Positions 43,125-51,556 of a stretch of 64,000 bases of DNA are shown here, piece by piece; the stretch's first letter is position 1, and each line of letters begins with the position of its first letter. Below the pieces are notes generated by a model that had not been told where the DNA came from, did no database searches, and saw nothing but the letters and a program-made list of their open reading frames with translations. This stretch comes from Amycolatopsis sp. EV170708-02-1. GTDB lineage: Bacteria > Actinomycetota > Actinomycetes > Mycobacteriales > Pseudonocardiaceae. The DNA is taken from the NCBI RefSeq assembly GCF_022479115.1, contig NZ_CP092497.1:8060001-8124000 (forward strand), written 5' to 3'. The translations under genes and the position numbers were made by a program.

Positions 43125-43949
43125 TCAGGCCTTGGCGGGCCGTACGTGGACGACGTCTCCGGCGAACACCGTGTACCGCTCACCACCGGGAACGTCGACC
43201 TGGAGCTGGCCGGCGGGATCGATGTCGGCGGCGCGGCCGGTGAGCGACGAGCCGTCGGGCAGCTGGACCTCGACGTCCTGGCCCAGCGTGGCGCAGAACC
43301 GCCGGTAGTCCCCCAGCAGACCGGCCTCGGCCAGTGACCCGCCCGCGAGCCGCCAGCGGCGTTCGAGCTCGTCGAACGCGGTGAGCAGCCGGACGCCGAT
43401 CTCGGCGCGATCGGTCTCCGTCGCGCCCTGCTCGGCCAGCGAGGTGGCGGGCAGGCCCCCGGGCCCGGCCGGGACGCTCTCACCGAGCGGCCGCACGTTC
43501 AGGCCGATGCCGAGGATCACGGTGGTCTCGTCACCGGCGACGGCCTCCGCCAGGATGCCCGCGCATTTGGCGCGGTCCGGACCGGCGAGGACGTCGTTCG
43601 GCCACTTGAGGACGGCGTCGACGCCCAGCCCCTCGGCGATCTCCCGGACCGCGAGGCCCGCGACCACGGAAAGTGAACCCAAATTGGCGAACGGGACGCC
43701 TCCGGGGCGCAGCAGCACACTGACGTAGAGGCCCGATCCCTTCGGCGAAGACCAGTGCCGGGCGCGGCGGCCGACCCCGGCCGTCTGCTCTTCGGCGATC
43801 AGCACCGTGCGGTCTTCAGCCCCCTTCGCGGCGGCTTCCCGCAGGTCGGCGTTGGTGGACCCGGTGCTCGCCACGACCTGGATCGCGGCGTACCGGCCGG
43901 ACAGCGCGGCACTCAGACGCCCGGCGTCGAGCGCTCCCGTCTCACTCAT
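43125..43949 (-). CDS. birA: Biotin-[acetyl-CoA-carboxylase] ligase (BirA)
   Basis: 274 residues, without the N-terminal HTH of E. coli BirA, so it is ligase only (group I). VASTGSTNADLREAAAKGAE, the biotin/ATP loop EEQTAGVGRRARHWSSPKGS, and LKWPNDVLAGPDRAKCAGIL with the catalytic Lys are clear. It biotinylates the carrier subunit of acyl-CoA carboxylases; accD5/accE5 are in the same window, 14 kb away, as in mycobacteria. Divergent from the NlpC/P60 gene. Confidence 0.93.
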   Translation of the reverse strand: MSETGALDAGRLSAALSGRYAAIQVVASTGSTNADLREAAAKGAEDRTVLIAEEQTAGVGRRARHWSSPKGSGLYVSVLLRPGGVPFANLGSLSVVAGLAVREIAEGLGVDAVLKWPNDVLAGPDRAKCAGILAEAVAGDETTVILGIGLNVRPLGESVPAGPGGLPATSLAEQGATETDRAEIGVRLLTAFDELERRWRLAGGSLAEAGLLGDYRRFCATLGQDVEVQLPDGSSLTGRAADIDPAGQLQVDVPGGERYTVFAGDVVHVRPAKA

Positions 43950-44016
43950 TCGTCCAGAATATGAGAGTCCCCCTAACGTGCAAGGCGTTCGCTCGTTACG
44001 CAGAGGTGGTCTCCAA

Positions 44017-44022
44017 TAATCT
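44017..44022 (+). promoter_or_regulatory. -10 element (TAATCT) for a leaderless message
   Basis: TAATCT ends seven bases before the GTG at 44030, the spacing expected when transcription starts at the start codon. No Shine-Dalgarno precedes that GTG. The -35 is poor (TCGTTA, 18 bp away). Confidence 0.4.
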
Positions 44023-44029
44023 GGACGGC

Positions 44030-45144
44030 GTGACCGAGCCCGAGCCCGCGCCGAGCGCGTCCGAAACCAGCCGCAAGAAGTCGTGGGCGCACGGCGTGGC
44101 GATGCGCGGCCTGGTCGCCCTCCCGCTGGTCGCCGGGCTCGCGACGGCCGGCTGGCTGCTCGCGGGCGGGAACGATCCCGCCCCGGCGGACGGACGTCAG
44201 CCCGTACCCCTTCCCGCCGCGAAACAGGACCCGGCCACCGTCGGCGGCGGCGCGGGTCCGTCGGTCCTCGAAGTCAGCGCGCCGGTCAAGGCGCAGGAGA
44301 CGCCGAAGGGCGCCCGGCCGCTCGAAGAGTGGGCCAACAAGCTGGCCGGGCCGCTCGACATCCCGGCGAAGTCGCTCATGGGCTACGCGAACGGCGAACT
44401 GGCGCTGCGCGGCGAGCAGCCGAACTGTCACCTGTCCTGGGTCACCCTGGCCGGGATCGGCGCGGCCAGCTCGAACCACGGACGCGGCGGTGAGAACCCC
44501 TCGGCCTGTCGGCGCAGCAGTGGAAGAAGCACGGCGCGTCGATCCCCGGCATCGCGAAACCCGCGCTCACCGATCCCGACTCGGCCTCGGTCGCCGCCGG
44601 CCGCGCCCTGTGCGCTTCCGGAGCCGACCTCGGCGGCGGCAACGGCTGGTGGAAGGCCATCGCCGGGTACCAGGGCGGCAAGGGCAACGAGGCCGAGCTG
44701 TTCCGCCAGCGTGTCCTGGGCAACGCGCAGCTGTACGCGACCCTGTCCCTCGACCCGGCGCGCTCCGCCAGCCCCGCCGTGAAGGCGACCCGCTTCGCCC
44801 TCGGTCAGCTGGGCCTCCCGTACGTGTGGGGCGGCAACGGCCCCGAAGCGGGCGCGGCGGGCTTCGACTGCTCCGGGCTGACCAAGAAGTCCTACGACGA
44901 AGCCGGTGTCGCGCTCCCGCGGACCGCCGACAGCCAGTTCCGCGCGCTGCCGCAGGTGTCCGGCGAGCCGAAGCTCGGCGACCTCGTGTTCTACGGGAAC
45001 CCGTCGACGCGGATCCACCACGTGGGGCTGTACCTCGGGAACGGGCTGATGATCAACGCGCCCACCGAGGGCCAGGCGATCCAGATCCACACGTATCACT
45101 CGAAGGGTGACGATTACACGGGTGCCGGGCGGCCCGCGGCCTGA
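44030..45144 (+). pseudogene. Lytic transglycosylase / NlpC-P60 cell-wall hydrolase, frameshifted
   Basis: The first part (GTG 44030) has a membrane anchor (GLVALPLVAGLATAGWLLAG) and a transglycosylase segment (LMGYANGELALRGEQPNCHL, SWVTLAGIGAASSNHG). After 44490 this frame turns to Arg/Ser/Pro-rich nonsense. The proper continuation EPLGLSAQQWKKHGASIPGI reads in the next frame through 45144 and includes a full NlpC/P60 domain (LPYVWGGNGPEAGAAGFDCS, with catalytic Cys, and HHVGLYLGNG with the His). Adding one base near 44491 (for example GGTGGAGAACCC) rejoins them. Either a real mutation or a sequencing miss. Confidence 0.8.
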
Positions 45145-45192
45145 ACCGGCCAACCACCGGCGGCCCCGGCCGCCGATGCCTACCGTGTGCTC

Positions 45193-45669
45193 ATGCGTGA
45201 GATCGAGTTCCGCAGGTCCTCCACGGAACCGAGGCGACCGGACGAGCGGGAAACGTGGCTTCGAGTCCTGATCGACGGCGTTCCTTTTCTCGACCTGGTG
45301 CGCGAGACCGAACTTCCCGGCGCACTCGCGGAACAGAAGGAGCGCGGCGCGGAATTCCCGGACGAACCCGAGGACTCGCTCGCCGGGGATTACGCGAATT
45401 CGACGCGCCTTTCCGCCGGGCATCTGCTCGGCGAAGCACCGGATCGCGTTCCGCACGGCGCGGAAGACGACGAGTACCTGTTGCTGGGGTGCTCGTGCGG
45501 TATCGAGGATTGCTGGGCGCTGGTGGCGAAGATCGCGGCCGACGAAGACACGGTTACGTGGTCGGGTCTCCGTAACACGTACCGGGACTGGAACTACGAC
45601 ACGCTCGGTGCTCTGACGTTTTCGCGACGGCAGTACGAGGGGTCGCTTCACGCCGTTTTCGGCGCTTGA
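45193..45669 (+). CDS. Hypothetical protein with a CSC-x4-C motif
   Basis: 158 residues from the ATG at 45193. Soluble. VLIDGVPFLDLVRETELPGA suggests a nucleotide- or ligand-binding start, and YLLLGCSCGIEDCWALVAKI a cysteine-rich loop, followed by WSGLRNTYRDWNYDTLGALT. Similar small proteins are widespread in actinomycetes without known function. Forty-eight bases follow the NlpC/P60 stop, so it may be co-transcribed. Confidence 0.6.
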   Translation: MREIEFRRSSTEPRRPDERETWLRVLIDGVPFLDLVRETELPGALAEQKERGAEFPDEPEDSLAGDYANSTRLSAGHLLGEAPDRVPHGAEDDEYLLLGCSCGIEDCWALVAKIAADEDTVTWSGLRNTYRDWNYDTLGALTFSRRQYEGSLHAVFGA

Positions 45670-45691
45670 GTCACGTTCGGCGGAAGCCCAC

Positions 45692-45925
45692 TCACGGCGT
45701 GATCCAGACCGTCACCCGGGTAGGCCGATGGCGCCCCGATCCCGGCGACGACTGACGCACGACTCGCCCTTCCGAGCGCCCTGTCAACGGCGTCGTCGCG
45801 CCTGACTCGTACAGCACGATCTCGGCTTCCCCAGCGAGCGCGAGAGCCTGGGCGACCGAAAGTCCCACGAACTCCGGGATCGGCCACGGCATGTCGTAGT
45901 CCAGGTTCCGTGACACGCCACTCAT
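45692..45925 (-). CDS. Single PASTA-domain protein
   Basis: 77 residues from the ATG at 45925, with CTGGAGG five bases upstream. IPEFVGLSVAQALALAGEAE and a final VVRQSSPGSGRHRPTRVTVW match one PASTA repeat, the muropeptide-binding unit of PknB kinases and penicillin-binding proteins. There is no signal peptide, membrane anchor or partner domain, so this is a free-standing cytoplasmic PASTA, function unknown. It converges with the preceding hypothetical and lies just downstream of a phosphatase gene. Confidence 0.6.
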   Translation of the reverse strand: MSGVSRNLDYDMPWPIPEFVGLSVAQALALAGEAEIVLYESGATTPLTGRSEGRVVRQSSPGSGRHRPTRVTVWITP

Positions 45926-45937
45926 GAACACCTCCAG

Positions 45938-46471
45938 CTATCGGGGCCAACGCATCCGATGAACGGCGGGCATCGGCATGTCCCGCGAGAACGGCCAGTC
46001 GATTCCCGGCTCCACTCCGGCCAGCAGCCGGGACACGAAGGTTCCGTGGCTGCCCACCAGCACGACGCCGCCGGCGTACTGCTCCGCGAGCCGATCGGCC
46101 GCGGCCATCGCCCGTGCGGTCAGCCGCCGCAGGCTCTCGCCGCCCGGACGCGCGAAATCCGGATCGGCCCAGCTTCGCTCGTAGTGGACGGCGAAGTCCG
46201 GTGTCGGCTCCAGGCCCGAGTCCCACTCTCGCAGCTCCCAGCGCGTCGTGACTTCGAGGCCCGCCGCCCTGGCCGCGGGCGCGACCGTCGCGACGGCTCG
46301 CCGGTACGGGCTCGACACGACCGCCGTCGGGTTCATCGCGGCGAGTTCGCGCGCGAGCAGTTCCGCGGCCGCCACGCCCGCCGCGGTCAGCGGCCGGTCC
46401 GGGTCGTCGGGCTTCCCCGGCGACGGCGGAACGGACTCGGCGTGCCGGACGAGGACGATCTCGCAGCTCAC
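45938..46471 (-). CDS. Histidine phosphatase family protein
   Basis: 177 residues from the GTG at 46471, overlapping the hydrolase stop. The RHG signature CEIVLVRHAESVPPS carries the phospho-His, SSPYRRAVATVAPAA the second Arg, and VVLVGSHGTFVSRLL the second catalytic His, with the Glu in RWELREWDSG. It belongs to the phosphoglycerate-mutase-like superfamily; substrate unknown. In one operon with the upstream alpha/beta hydrolase. Confidence 0.83.
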   Translation of the reverse strand: MSCEIVLVRHAESVPPSPGKPDDPDRPLTAAGVAAAELLARELAAMNPTAVVSSPYRRAVATVAPAARAAGLEVTTRWELREWDSGLEPTPDFAVHYERSWADPDFARPGGESLRRLTARAMAAADRLAEQYAGGVVLVGSHGTFVSRLLAGVEPGIDWPFSRDMPMPAVHRMRWPR

Positions 46472-47298
46472 GAATGAGCGCCCAGCCACTCGAGAGCAGC
46501 CTCTCCATGGCGGAGAACCGAGACGTGCCCGTCTTCGGGAAACACGCGCGACTCGGCCGTGGCGCACTGCCGGGCCAGCCACTCGCCGTGCGCGAGCGGC
46601 ACGATCCGGTCCTCGCCACCGTGCAGGAGCAGGGCCGGGACCCGGAGGTCGGACGGCTGGAAACCCCACGGCGCCACGTACGCGAGATCGTCGTCGATCA
46701 GCGCGCCGGGCCCGCCCTCGACCGCGGGACCGACGACGTCGAGCACCCACTTCCAGTCACCCGACAAGGCCGCGTGGTCCGCCGGGGTGAACATCTCCGC
46801 GTCGTATTCGGCCGTCGCCTCGTACCTCTCCTTTTCCTCCCGCCCCGCCACGGCGGCGGCCAGGGATCCGGCTCCCGCCGCGCCCATCCCCGCGAACCAG
46901 TCCAGCCCGGCGGCGTCGTACGGGGCCAGGCTCGCCACGCAGACCATCGCCGACACCCGCTCCGGCAGCAGAGCCGCGCAGGCGAACGCGTGCGGCCCGC
47001 CACCGGAATGCCCGAAGACCGAGAACCGCTCGATTCCCAGTGCGTCGGCGATCTTCTCGACGTCCGACGCCGCCGACGCGACGTTCCGTCCTGGCCGCGG
47101 CGTCGAACCGCCGTAACCGGGCCGGTCGTAGGAGACCCACCTCAGTCCGAGGCGCTCGGCGGCCGGGAACAGCGGCACGGGCGGGGCGCCGATGTTCGGG
47201 GTCCCGTGGTGCCAGAAGACCACCGGACCGGCGCCGCCCGTGTCGTACGTGTGCAGTGTGGCCCCGTCCCCCAGGTCCACGTCCGACTCGTTCACCAT
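46468..47298 (-). CDS. Alpha/beta hydrolase
   Basis: 276 residues from the ATG at 47298 (MVNESDVDLGDG). Oxyanion region VVFWHHGTPNIGAPPVP, nucleophile elbow SVFGHSGGGPHAFA (Ser), acid in LLHGGEDRIVPLAHGE, and final His in PEDGHVSVLRHG. The complete triad implies an active esterase, lipase or epoxide-type hydrolase; substrate cannot be read. Divergent from the F420-type gene with a 28-bp gap. Confidence 0.85.
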   Translation of the reverse strand: MVNESDVDLGDGATLHTYDTGGAGPVVFWHHGTPNIGAPPVPLFPAAERLGLRWVSYDRPGYGGSTPRPGRNVASAASDVEKIADALGIERFSVFGHSGGGPHAFACAALLPERVSAMVCVASLAPYDAAGLDWFAGMGAAGAGSLAAAVAGREEKERYEATAEYDAEMFTPADHAALSGDWKWVLDVVGPAVEGGPGALIDDDLAYVAPWGFQPSDLRVPALLLHGGEDRIVPLAHGEWLARQCATAESRVFPEDGHVSVLRHGEAALEWLGAHS

Positions 47299-47326
47299 GG
47301 GGCCGAGGGTAGGGCACCCTGGAGCC

Positions 47327-47722
47327 ATGTCCCGCTATCACGAGATCAAGCACCGGGTGGCCACGACGTTCCAGCGCCACGTCGGTAACCCGATCCTCGT
47401 CCGGCTGCCGAGCCAGCCGATCCTGGAGACCACCGGCCGCAAGTCCGGGGTGGCCCGGCGGACACCGATCGGGGGCCGCCGGGTGGGCCGCGAGTTCTGG
47501 ATCGTCTCGGAGTTCGGCGAGAAGTCGCAGTACGTCCGCAACATCCAGGCCGATCCGCGGGTCCGGGTCCGGCTCAAGGGCCGATGGCACACCGGCACGG
47601 CGCATCTGCTCCCCGGCGACGACCCCCGCGCGCGGCTCAAGGCCCTGCCCCGGCTCAACAGCGCCGCCGTGCGCGCGATCGGCACGAACCTCCTCACCAT
47701 CCGGGTCGATCTCGACGAGTGA
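47327..47722 (+). CDS. Deazaflavin (F420)-dependent nitroreductase family protein
   Basis: 131 residues from the ATG at 47327. LETTGRKSGVARRTPIGGRR, EFWIVSEFGEKSQYVRNIQA and VRVRLKGRWHTGTAHLL match the Ddn/DUF385 family of split-barrel proteins that use F420H2 to reduce quinones or nitro compounds. Typical length. Located 42 bases before the MerR gene. Confidence 0.82.
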   Translation: MSRYHEIKHRVATTFQRHVGNPILVRLPSQPILETTGRKSGVARRTPIGGRRVGREFWIVSEFGEKSQYVRNIQADPRVRVRLKGRWHTGTAHLLPGDDPRARLKALPRLNSAAVRAIGTNLLTIRVDLDE

Positions 47723-47729
47723 ACGTTTG

Positions 47730-47743
47730 CCTTGACGCCAAGG
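47730..47743. promoter_or_regulatory. MerR-type operator (CCTTGACGCCAAGG)
   Basis: A perfect 5-4-5 inverted repeat that includes a TTGACG -35 box, 21 bases before the merR start. MerR regulators bind exactly such sites between -35 and -10, so it probably controls the merR-thioredoxin pair. The half site CAAGG is repeated at 47745-47749. Confidence 0.5.
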
Positions 47744-47764
47744 GCAAGGTTTACGCTCGGCACC

Positions 47765-48160
47765 ATGCGGATCGGCGAACTCGCCGCGCGTACCGGAACC
47801 ACCACCCGCGCGCTGCGTTTCTATGAGTCACAAGGGCTTCTCGACGCACGGCGCGCGTCGAACGGGTACCGGGAGTACGACGAGGACGACTTCCGTCTGG
47901 TGAACGAGATCCTGACCCTGCAAGCGGTCGGGCTCAGTCTCGAAGACACCAGGCCGTTCGTCGAGTGCCTGCGCGCCGGGCACGAGACCGGCGACTCGTG
48001 CGCCGATTCGATCGAGGTCTACCAACGCAAACTCGCCGAGGTGGACGCCTGTCTGGCCAGGCTCAACGACGTGCGGGACAGCCTGCTGACCAAACTCGCC
48101 GGCGCGCTGAAAACGCCGCCGGGACCGTGCGTCGTCGTGCCGCGAACCGAGGAGGCCTGA
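47765..48160 (+). CDS. MerR family regulator
   Basis: 131 residues from the ATG at 47765. RIGELAARTGTTTRALRFYE (HTH) and SNGYREYDEDDFRLVNEILT (wing) are standard. The C-terminal helix carries CLRAGHETGDSCADSI, with Cys residues suiting thiol or metal sensing. It lies immediately upstream of a thioredoxin, so redox or electrophile control of that gene is likely. Confidence 0.87.
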   Translation: MRIGELAARTGTTTRALRFYESQGLLDARRASNGYREYDEDDFRLVNEILTLQAVGLSLEDTRPFVECLRAGHETGDSCADSIEVYQRKLAEVDACLARLNDVRDSLLTKLAGALKTPPGPCVVVPRTEEA

Positions 48161-48496
48161 GTGTCCCTTTCCGTCGTCACCGACGAAACCTTCCAAGAAC
48201 TCGTCCTGGACCAGGACAAGCCCGTCCTGGTGGATTTCTGGGCGCAATGGTGCCCGCCCTGCCACATGATCGCGCCGGTGCTCGAGCAGATCGCCGTCGA
48301 ACGCGCCGAGTCGCTGCTCATCCGCAAGCTCAACTCCGACGAAAACCCGCTCACGGCCAGGAACTATCAGGTCATGTCCCTGCCGACGCTGATCCTCTTC
48401 CGCGACGGAAGTCCCGTGTGGACGACCGTCGGCGCCCGGCCGAAGGCGAAGCTGCTGGCCGACCTGGACGCCGTTCTGCAGCCGTCCCTCTCGTGA
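48161..48496 (+). CDS. Thioredoxin with a CPPC active site
   Basis: 111 residues, GTG start directly after the merR stop. VLVDFWAQWCPPCHMIAPVL is the thioredoxin active site, but with Cys-Pro-Pro-Cys instead of Cys-Gly-Pro-Cys, which should shift its redox potential. The cis-Pro loop MSLPTLILFRDG is normal. Co-transcribed with the MerR gene; likely an inducible thiol reductase rather than the housekeeping thioredoxin. Confidence 0.9.
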   Translation: MSLSVVTDETFQELVLDQDKPVLVDFWAQWCPPCHMIAPVLEQIAVERAESLLIRKLNSDENPLTARNYQVMSLPTLILFRDGSPVWTTVGARPKAKLLADLDAVLQPSLS

Positions 48497-48535
48497 GTGG
48501 CAAGGACGGTTCTAACCGTCCTTGCCACTCACGAG
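48490..48535. terminator. Perfect palindrome, identical to 63682-63727
   Basis: A 46-bp hairpin (arms of 21-22 bp, loop of 2-4 nt) after the thioredoxin gene. The whole unit, including the loop, occurs again unchanged at 63682-63727. Arm core: GTGAGTGGCAAGGACGGT. Confidence 0.85.
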
Positions 48536-48675
48536 CCACATCGTGAACCGCGGGGTAATTGTGTTGCGCGGGGTGTCGCGAGTTCGCATCCTTCTCCCAT
48601 GACTTCGACCCTCGCCTTCCTGCCGCCGTCCACCGTCGTCCGACGGGTGCGGGTGCAGCAGCAGGCCGGGTCCGG

Positions 48676-49323
48676 GTGGAGGCCGACACCAGTCCGGCCG
48701 TGAGCGCCGCGTTCGTCGCGGGCCTGCTCGCCGGGTATGGCATCGCCATCCCGGTGGGCGCGGTCGCGACCTATCTGGTGGTGCTGACGGCCAGGGCGGG
48801 GCTCAAGATCGGCGCGTACGCCGCGCTCGGGGTCGCCACGGCCGACGGCCTTTACGCGCTGGTGGCGGTCCTCGGCGGCGGGACGCTGATCCCGCTCATC
48901 GAACCGATCGCCGTGCCGCTGCGCTGGATTTCGGTGGTGGTGCTGCTCGGGCTGGCCGTCCACATCGGATTCACCGGGGTCCGGAACTTCCGCGCCTCCG
49001 CGAAGGCCGAGGTGACCGAACCGGTCGCGATCGGGCCGGTGAAGGCCTACGTGAGCCTCCTTGGGATCACCCTGCTGAACCCGACGACGGTGGTCTACTT
49101 CGCGGCGCTCGTGCTCGGCAGCGAGGACATGGCCGCAGCGAGCGGAGCGGAACACGTGGTGTTCGTGCTCGCGGCGTTCGCGGCTTCGGCCAGCTGGCAG
49201 TTGTTCCTCGCGGGCGGGGGCGCCGTCCTCGGCAAGGCGCTGACCGGACGCCGTGGACGGCTGGCGACCGCGCTGGCGTCGAGCGCGCTCATCACCGTGC
49301 TCGGCATTCGCCTTGTTTTGTGA
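48676..49323 (+). CDS. LysE family exporter-like membrane protein
   Basis: 215 residues from the GTG at 48676; a GTG at 48700 is also possible. Six hydrophobic helices, with FVAGLLAGYGIAIPVGAVAT, ALGVATADGLYALVAV and LGITLLNPTTVVYFAALVLG matching LysE/RhtB amino-acid or small-molecule exporters (the GxAxP and N-P-x2 motifs). Substrate unknown. Confidence 0.8.
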   Translation: MEADTSPAVSAAFVAGLLAGYGIAIPVGAVATYLVVLTARAGLKIGAYAALGVATADGLYALVAVLGGGTLIPLIEPIAVPLRWISVVVLLGLAVHIGFTGVRNFRASAKAEVTEPVAIGPVKAYVSLLGITLLNPTTVVYFAALVLGSEDMAAASGAEHVVFVLAAFAASASWQLFLAGGGAVLGKALTGRRGRLATALASSALITVLGIRLVL

Positions 49324-49369
49324 CGAATCGAGGGCCGTACTTGTCCGCATCGGTTGCGAGGCTGTGCCC

Positions 49370-49795
49370 ATGACCGAAACCCAGCAGCGCCCAGCATCCC
49401 TCCACTCCTACCTCGCCTACCGCGATGCCCCGAAGGCCCTTCGCTGGCTTGAACGCGCCTTTGGCTTCGAGACCGTCACGGAATTCGCCGACGACAAGGG
49501 ATTGATCCTGCATTCGGAACTGCGGCTCGGCGAAGTCCGGATCATCGTGTTCAGCGCGGAAGAGGACTACGACCGCCCGGTCCGCAAGGGGGAAACCGTC
49601 GGCCACGGCCTCTACGTCAGCCTTCCGACGCAAGAGGCCGTGGACGCCGTCTTCGCTTCCGCCATCGAAGCCGGCGCGACACAGGTCTGGAAGCCGGAGG
49701 ACACCGAATGGGGCAATTACCGCTGTCGCGTCGACGATCTCGAAGGCTACGAATGGACTTTCGGCACGTACGTCCCCGGCGAGCCGCAGGGCTAG
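49370..49795 (+). CDS. VOC (glyoxalase/bleomycin-resistance) family protein
   Basis: 141 residues from the ATG at 49370. Two beta-alpha-beta3 modules: LHSYLAYRDAPKALRWLERA, FGFETVTEFADDKG and, in the second, YVSLPTQEAVDAVFASAIEA, EDTEWGNYRCRVDDLEGYEW. Resembles PhnB-like VOC proteins; the metal ligands are only partly clear, so a binding role is as likely as catalysis. Convergent with the S9 peptidase, with a 4-bp overlap. Confidence 0.82.
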   Translation: MTETQQRPASLHSYLAYRDAPKALRWLERAFGFETVTEFADDKGLILHSELRLGEVRIIVFSAEEDYDRPVRKGETVGHGLYVSLPTQEAVDAVFASAIEAGATQVWKPEDTEWGNYRCRVDDLEGYEWTFGTYVPGEPQG

Positions 49796-51552
49796 AGCAA
49801 CCGCGCGAACCATTCGCGGGTGCGCCGAAGCAGATCCAGCTGGTGTTCCCGTCCGGCGATCCTGTGGCCTTCGCCGGGATAGACGACGAACTCGTGCTCG
49901 ACGCCGAAGTGGCGTAGCGCGCGATGGAAGAATTCCGCCTGGGACAACGGGACGTTCGTGTCGTCCGCACCGTGCACGATCAGCACGGGGGTCTCGATCT
50001 CCGACGCGAAGGAGATCGGGCCGAGCTGATCGTGCCGGTGCGGGCCGGTCCCTTCCCAGCCGGTACTTCCACCGAGCGCCGCTTCGAACGGGCCGAATTC
50101 GCCGGTCGCGGCGAGCATCCCCCAGTCGCAGATCCCGGCCCCCATCAACGCCGCTTTGAACCGCCTGGTCCGGCCGACGGCCCAGGCGGCGACGAATCCG
50201 CCGTGGCTCCAGCCCGCGATACCGAGCCGCTCCGGGTCGGCGACCCCTTCGGCGACGAGGAGGTCGATCCCGGCTTCGAGATCGCTCCATTCCTCAAGCC
50301 CGACCCGTCCCCCGACGGCGGCGGCGAATTCGTGTCCATGTCCTTGTCCCCCACGGGCATTCGGCAGGAAGACCGCGTGCCCCGCCGGCGCGAGCCATTG
50401 CGCGGAAGGAAACCAGCCGAGCCGGAAGCCGTCGGCGTACCGATCGTACGGTCCGCCGTGCGGCAAGACGATCAGCGAGAACGGGCCGTCGTCCCGGGTC
50501 TTTCCCGGCGGGAGAACGAGCAGCCCGTCCAGAGTCAGCCCATCGGAAGCCTTGTAGGACAAACGTTCCTGTGCGCCCCAGGTGACTCCGGCGAACTCCG
50601 GCGCCGTATCGCTCACCTGCGTCGAGGGCTCGCCGATCGGTCCACAGTGGACATCCTTCGGCCGGTGAGCGGTGCTGAGCACGACGGCCACGAGCTCGCC
50701 GCTCGAAACGACGGCGTCCGCTTGCCCGCGCCAAAACGCCACTTCGCCCGCGCCGAGCCGATGGAGGGCCGTGTCGAGCCCGTCGGCGACGAGCACCAGC
50801 GGAGCGCCGGAATCGACCTGCGCGAGCCTGATCGGGCAGGCCGATTCCGGGGTCAGGGTCCGATGCTCCGCCGTTTCCACGGGGACGTCGAAGACCGCCC
50901 AGCCACCGATCATCTCCGGTGTCGCGCGATAGGCGACGTGCCAGCCGTCGCCGTCGCTCCACCAGACGGGGTTCGTGGCCTCGACCGCGGTCCTCCCGAG
51001 GTCGCGCCGCTCGCCGGTTTCCAGGTCCAGCGTGGAAAGCCGGGGTTCGAGCCCGCCGGGATCGAGTTCCGGGGTCGGCCAGGTCACCACCGCGAGCGCC
51101 CCGTCGTCCTGGCGGCGGGCGACGTCGACCACGTGGTCTTCGAGCAACGTCGTGATCTCACCGGTCCGCGGATCGAAACTCCGCAGCCGCGCCGGGCGGA
51201 GACTCTCGCTCCAGACCCAGATTTCCGGGGCAGGCGTTTCGTCCTCGGCGACGAACACGAACCGGTCCCGCATCGGAAGGAACGCGGTGATCTCGCTCCG
51301 CCAGGTGAACAGCGGCCCGTCCACCGTGTGGATCAGGCCGTCCCGGAGGAAATAGAGGGAGTTCGACGACCATCTGGGCATGGAGCCCTCGGCCAGCCTC
51401 CGGGGTTTCTCGCGGCCGTCGACGGACGCGAACCAGATTTCGGGGACACCCTTCGCGATGGTGTCGACCTGGTAGGCGATCCACCGTCCGTCGGCGGAGA
51501 GCGCGGGGTTCGACGGGACACGGCTGTCGACGATCAGCTCAGCGGTCAGCAT
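49792..51552 (-). CDS. S9 family prolyl oligopeptidase-like peptidase
   Basis: 586 residues without signal peptide. The N-terminal ~320 residues form a divergent beta-propeller (PALSADGRWIAYQVDTIAKG and repeated W/D-rich blades). The C-terminal alpha/beta hydrolase has LIVLPHGGPYDRYADGF, nucleophile RLGIAGWSHGGFVAAWAVG (Ser), acid in VHGADDTNVPLSQAEFF, and His in VYPGEGHRIAG. It likely trims peptides or acyl-peptides in the cytoplasm. AHSA1 and ArsR genes lie directly upstream on the same strand. Confidence 0.88.
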   Translation of the reverse strand: MLTAELIVDSRVPSNPALSADGRWIAYQVDTIAKGVPEIWFASVDGREKPRRLAEGSMPRWSSNSLYFLRDGLIHTVDGPLFTWRSEITAFLPMRDRFVFVAEDETPAPEIWVWSESLRPARLRSFDPRTGEITTLLEDHVVDVARRQDDGALAVVTWPTPELDPGGLEPRLSTLDLETGERRDLGRTAVEATNPVWWSDGDGWHVAYRATPEMIGGWAVFDVPVETAEHRTLTPESACPIRLAQVDSGAPLVLVADGLDTALHRLGAGEVAFWRGQADAVVSSGELVAVVLSTAHRPKDVHCGPIGEPSTQVSDTAPEFAGVTWGAQERLSYKASDGLTLDGLLVLPPGKTRDDGPFSLIVLPHGGPYDRYADGFRLGWFPSAQWLAPAGHAVFLPNARGGQGHGHEFAAAVGGRVGLEEWSDLEAGIDLLVAEGVADPERLGIAGWSHGGFVAAWAVGRTRRFKAALMGAGICDWGMLAATGEFGPFEAALGGSTGWEGTGPHRHDQLGPISFASEIETPVLIVHGADDTNVPLSQAEFFHRALRHFGVEHEFVVYPGEGHRIAGREHQLDLLRRTREWFARLL

Positions 51553-51556
51553 GTGT

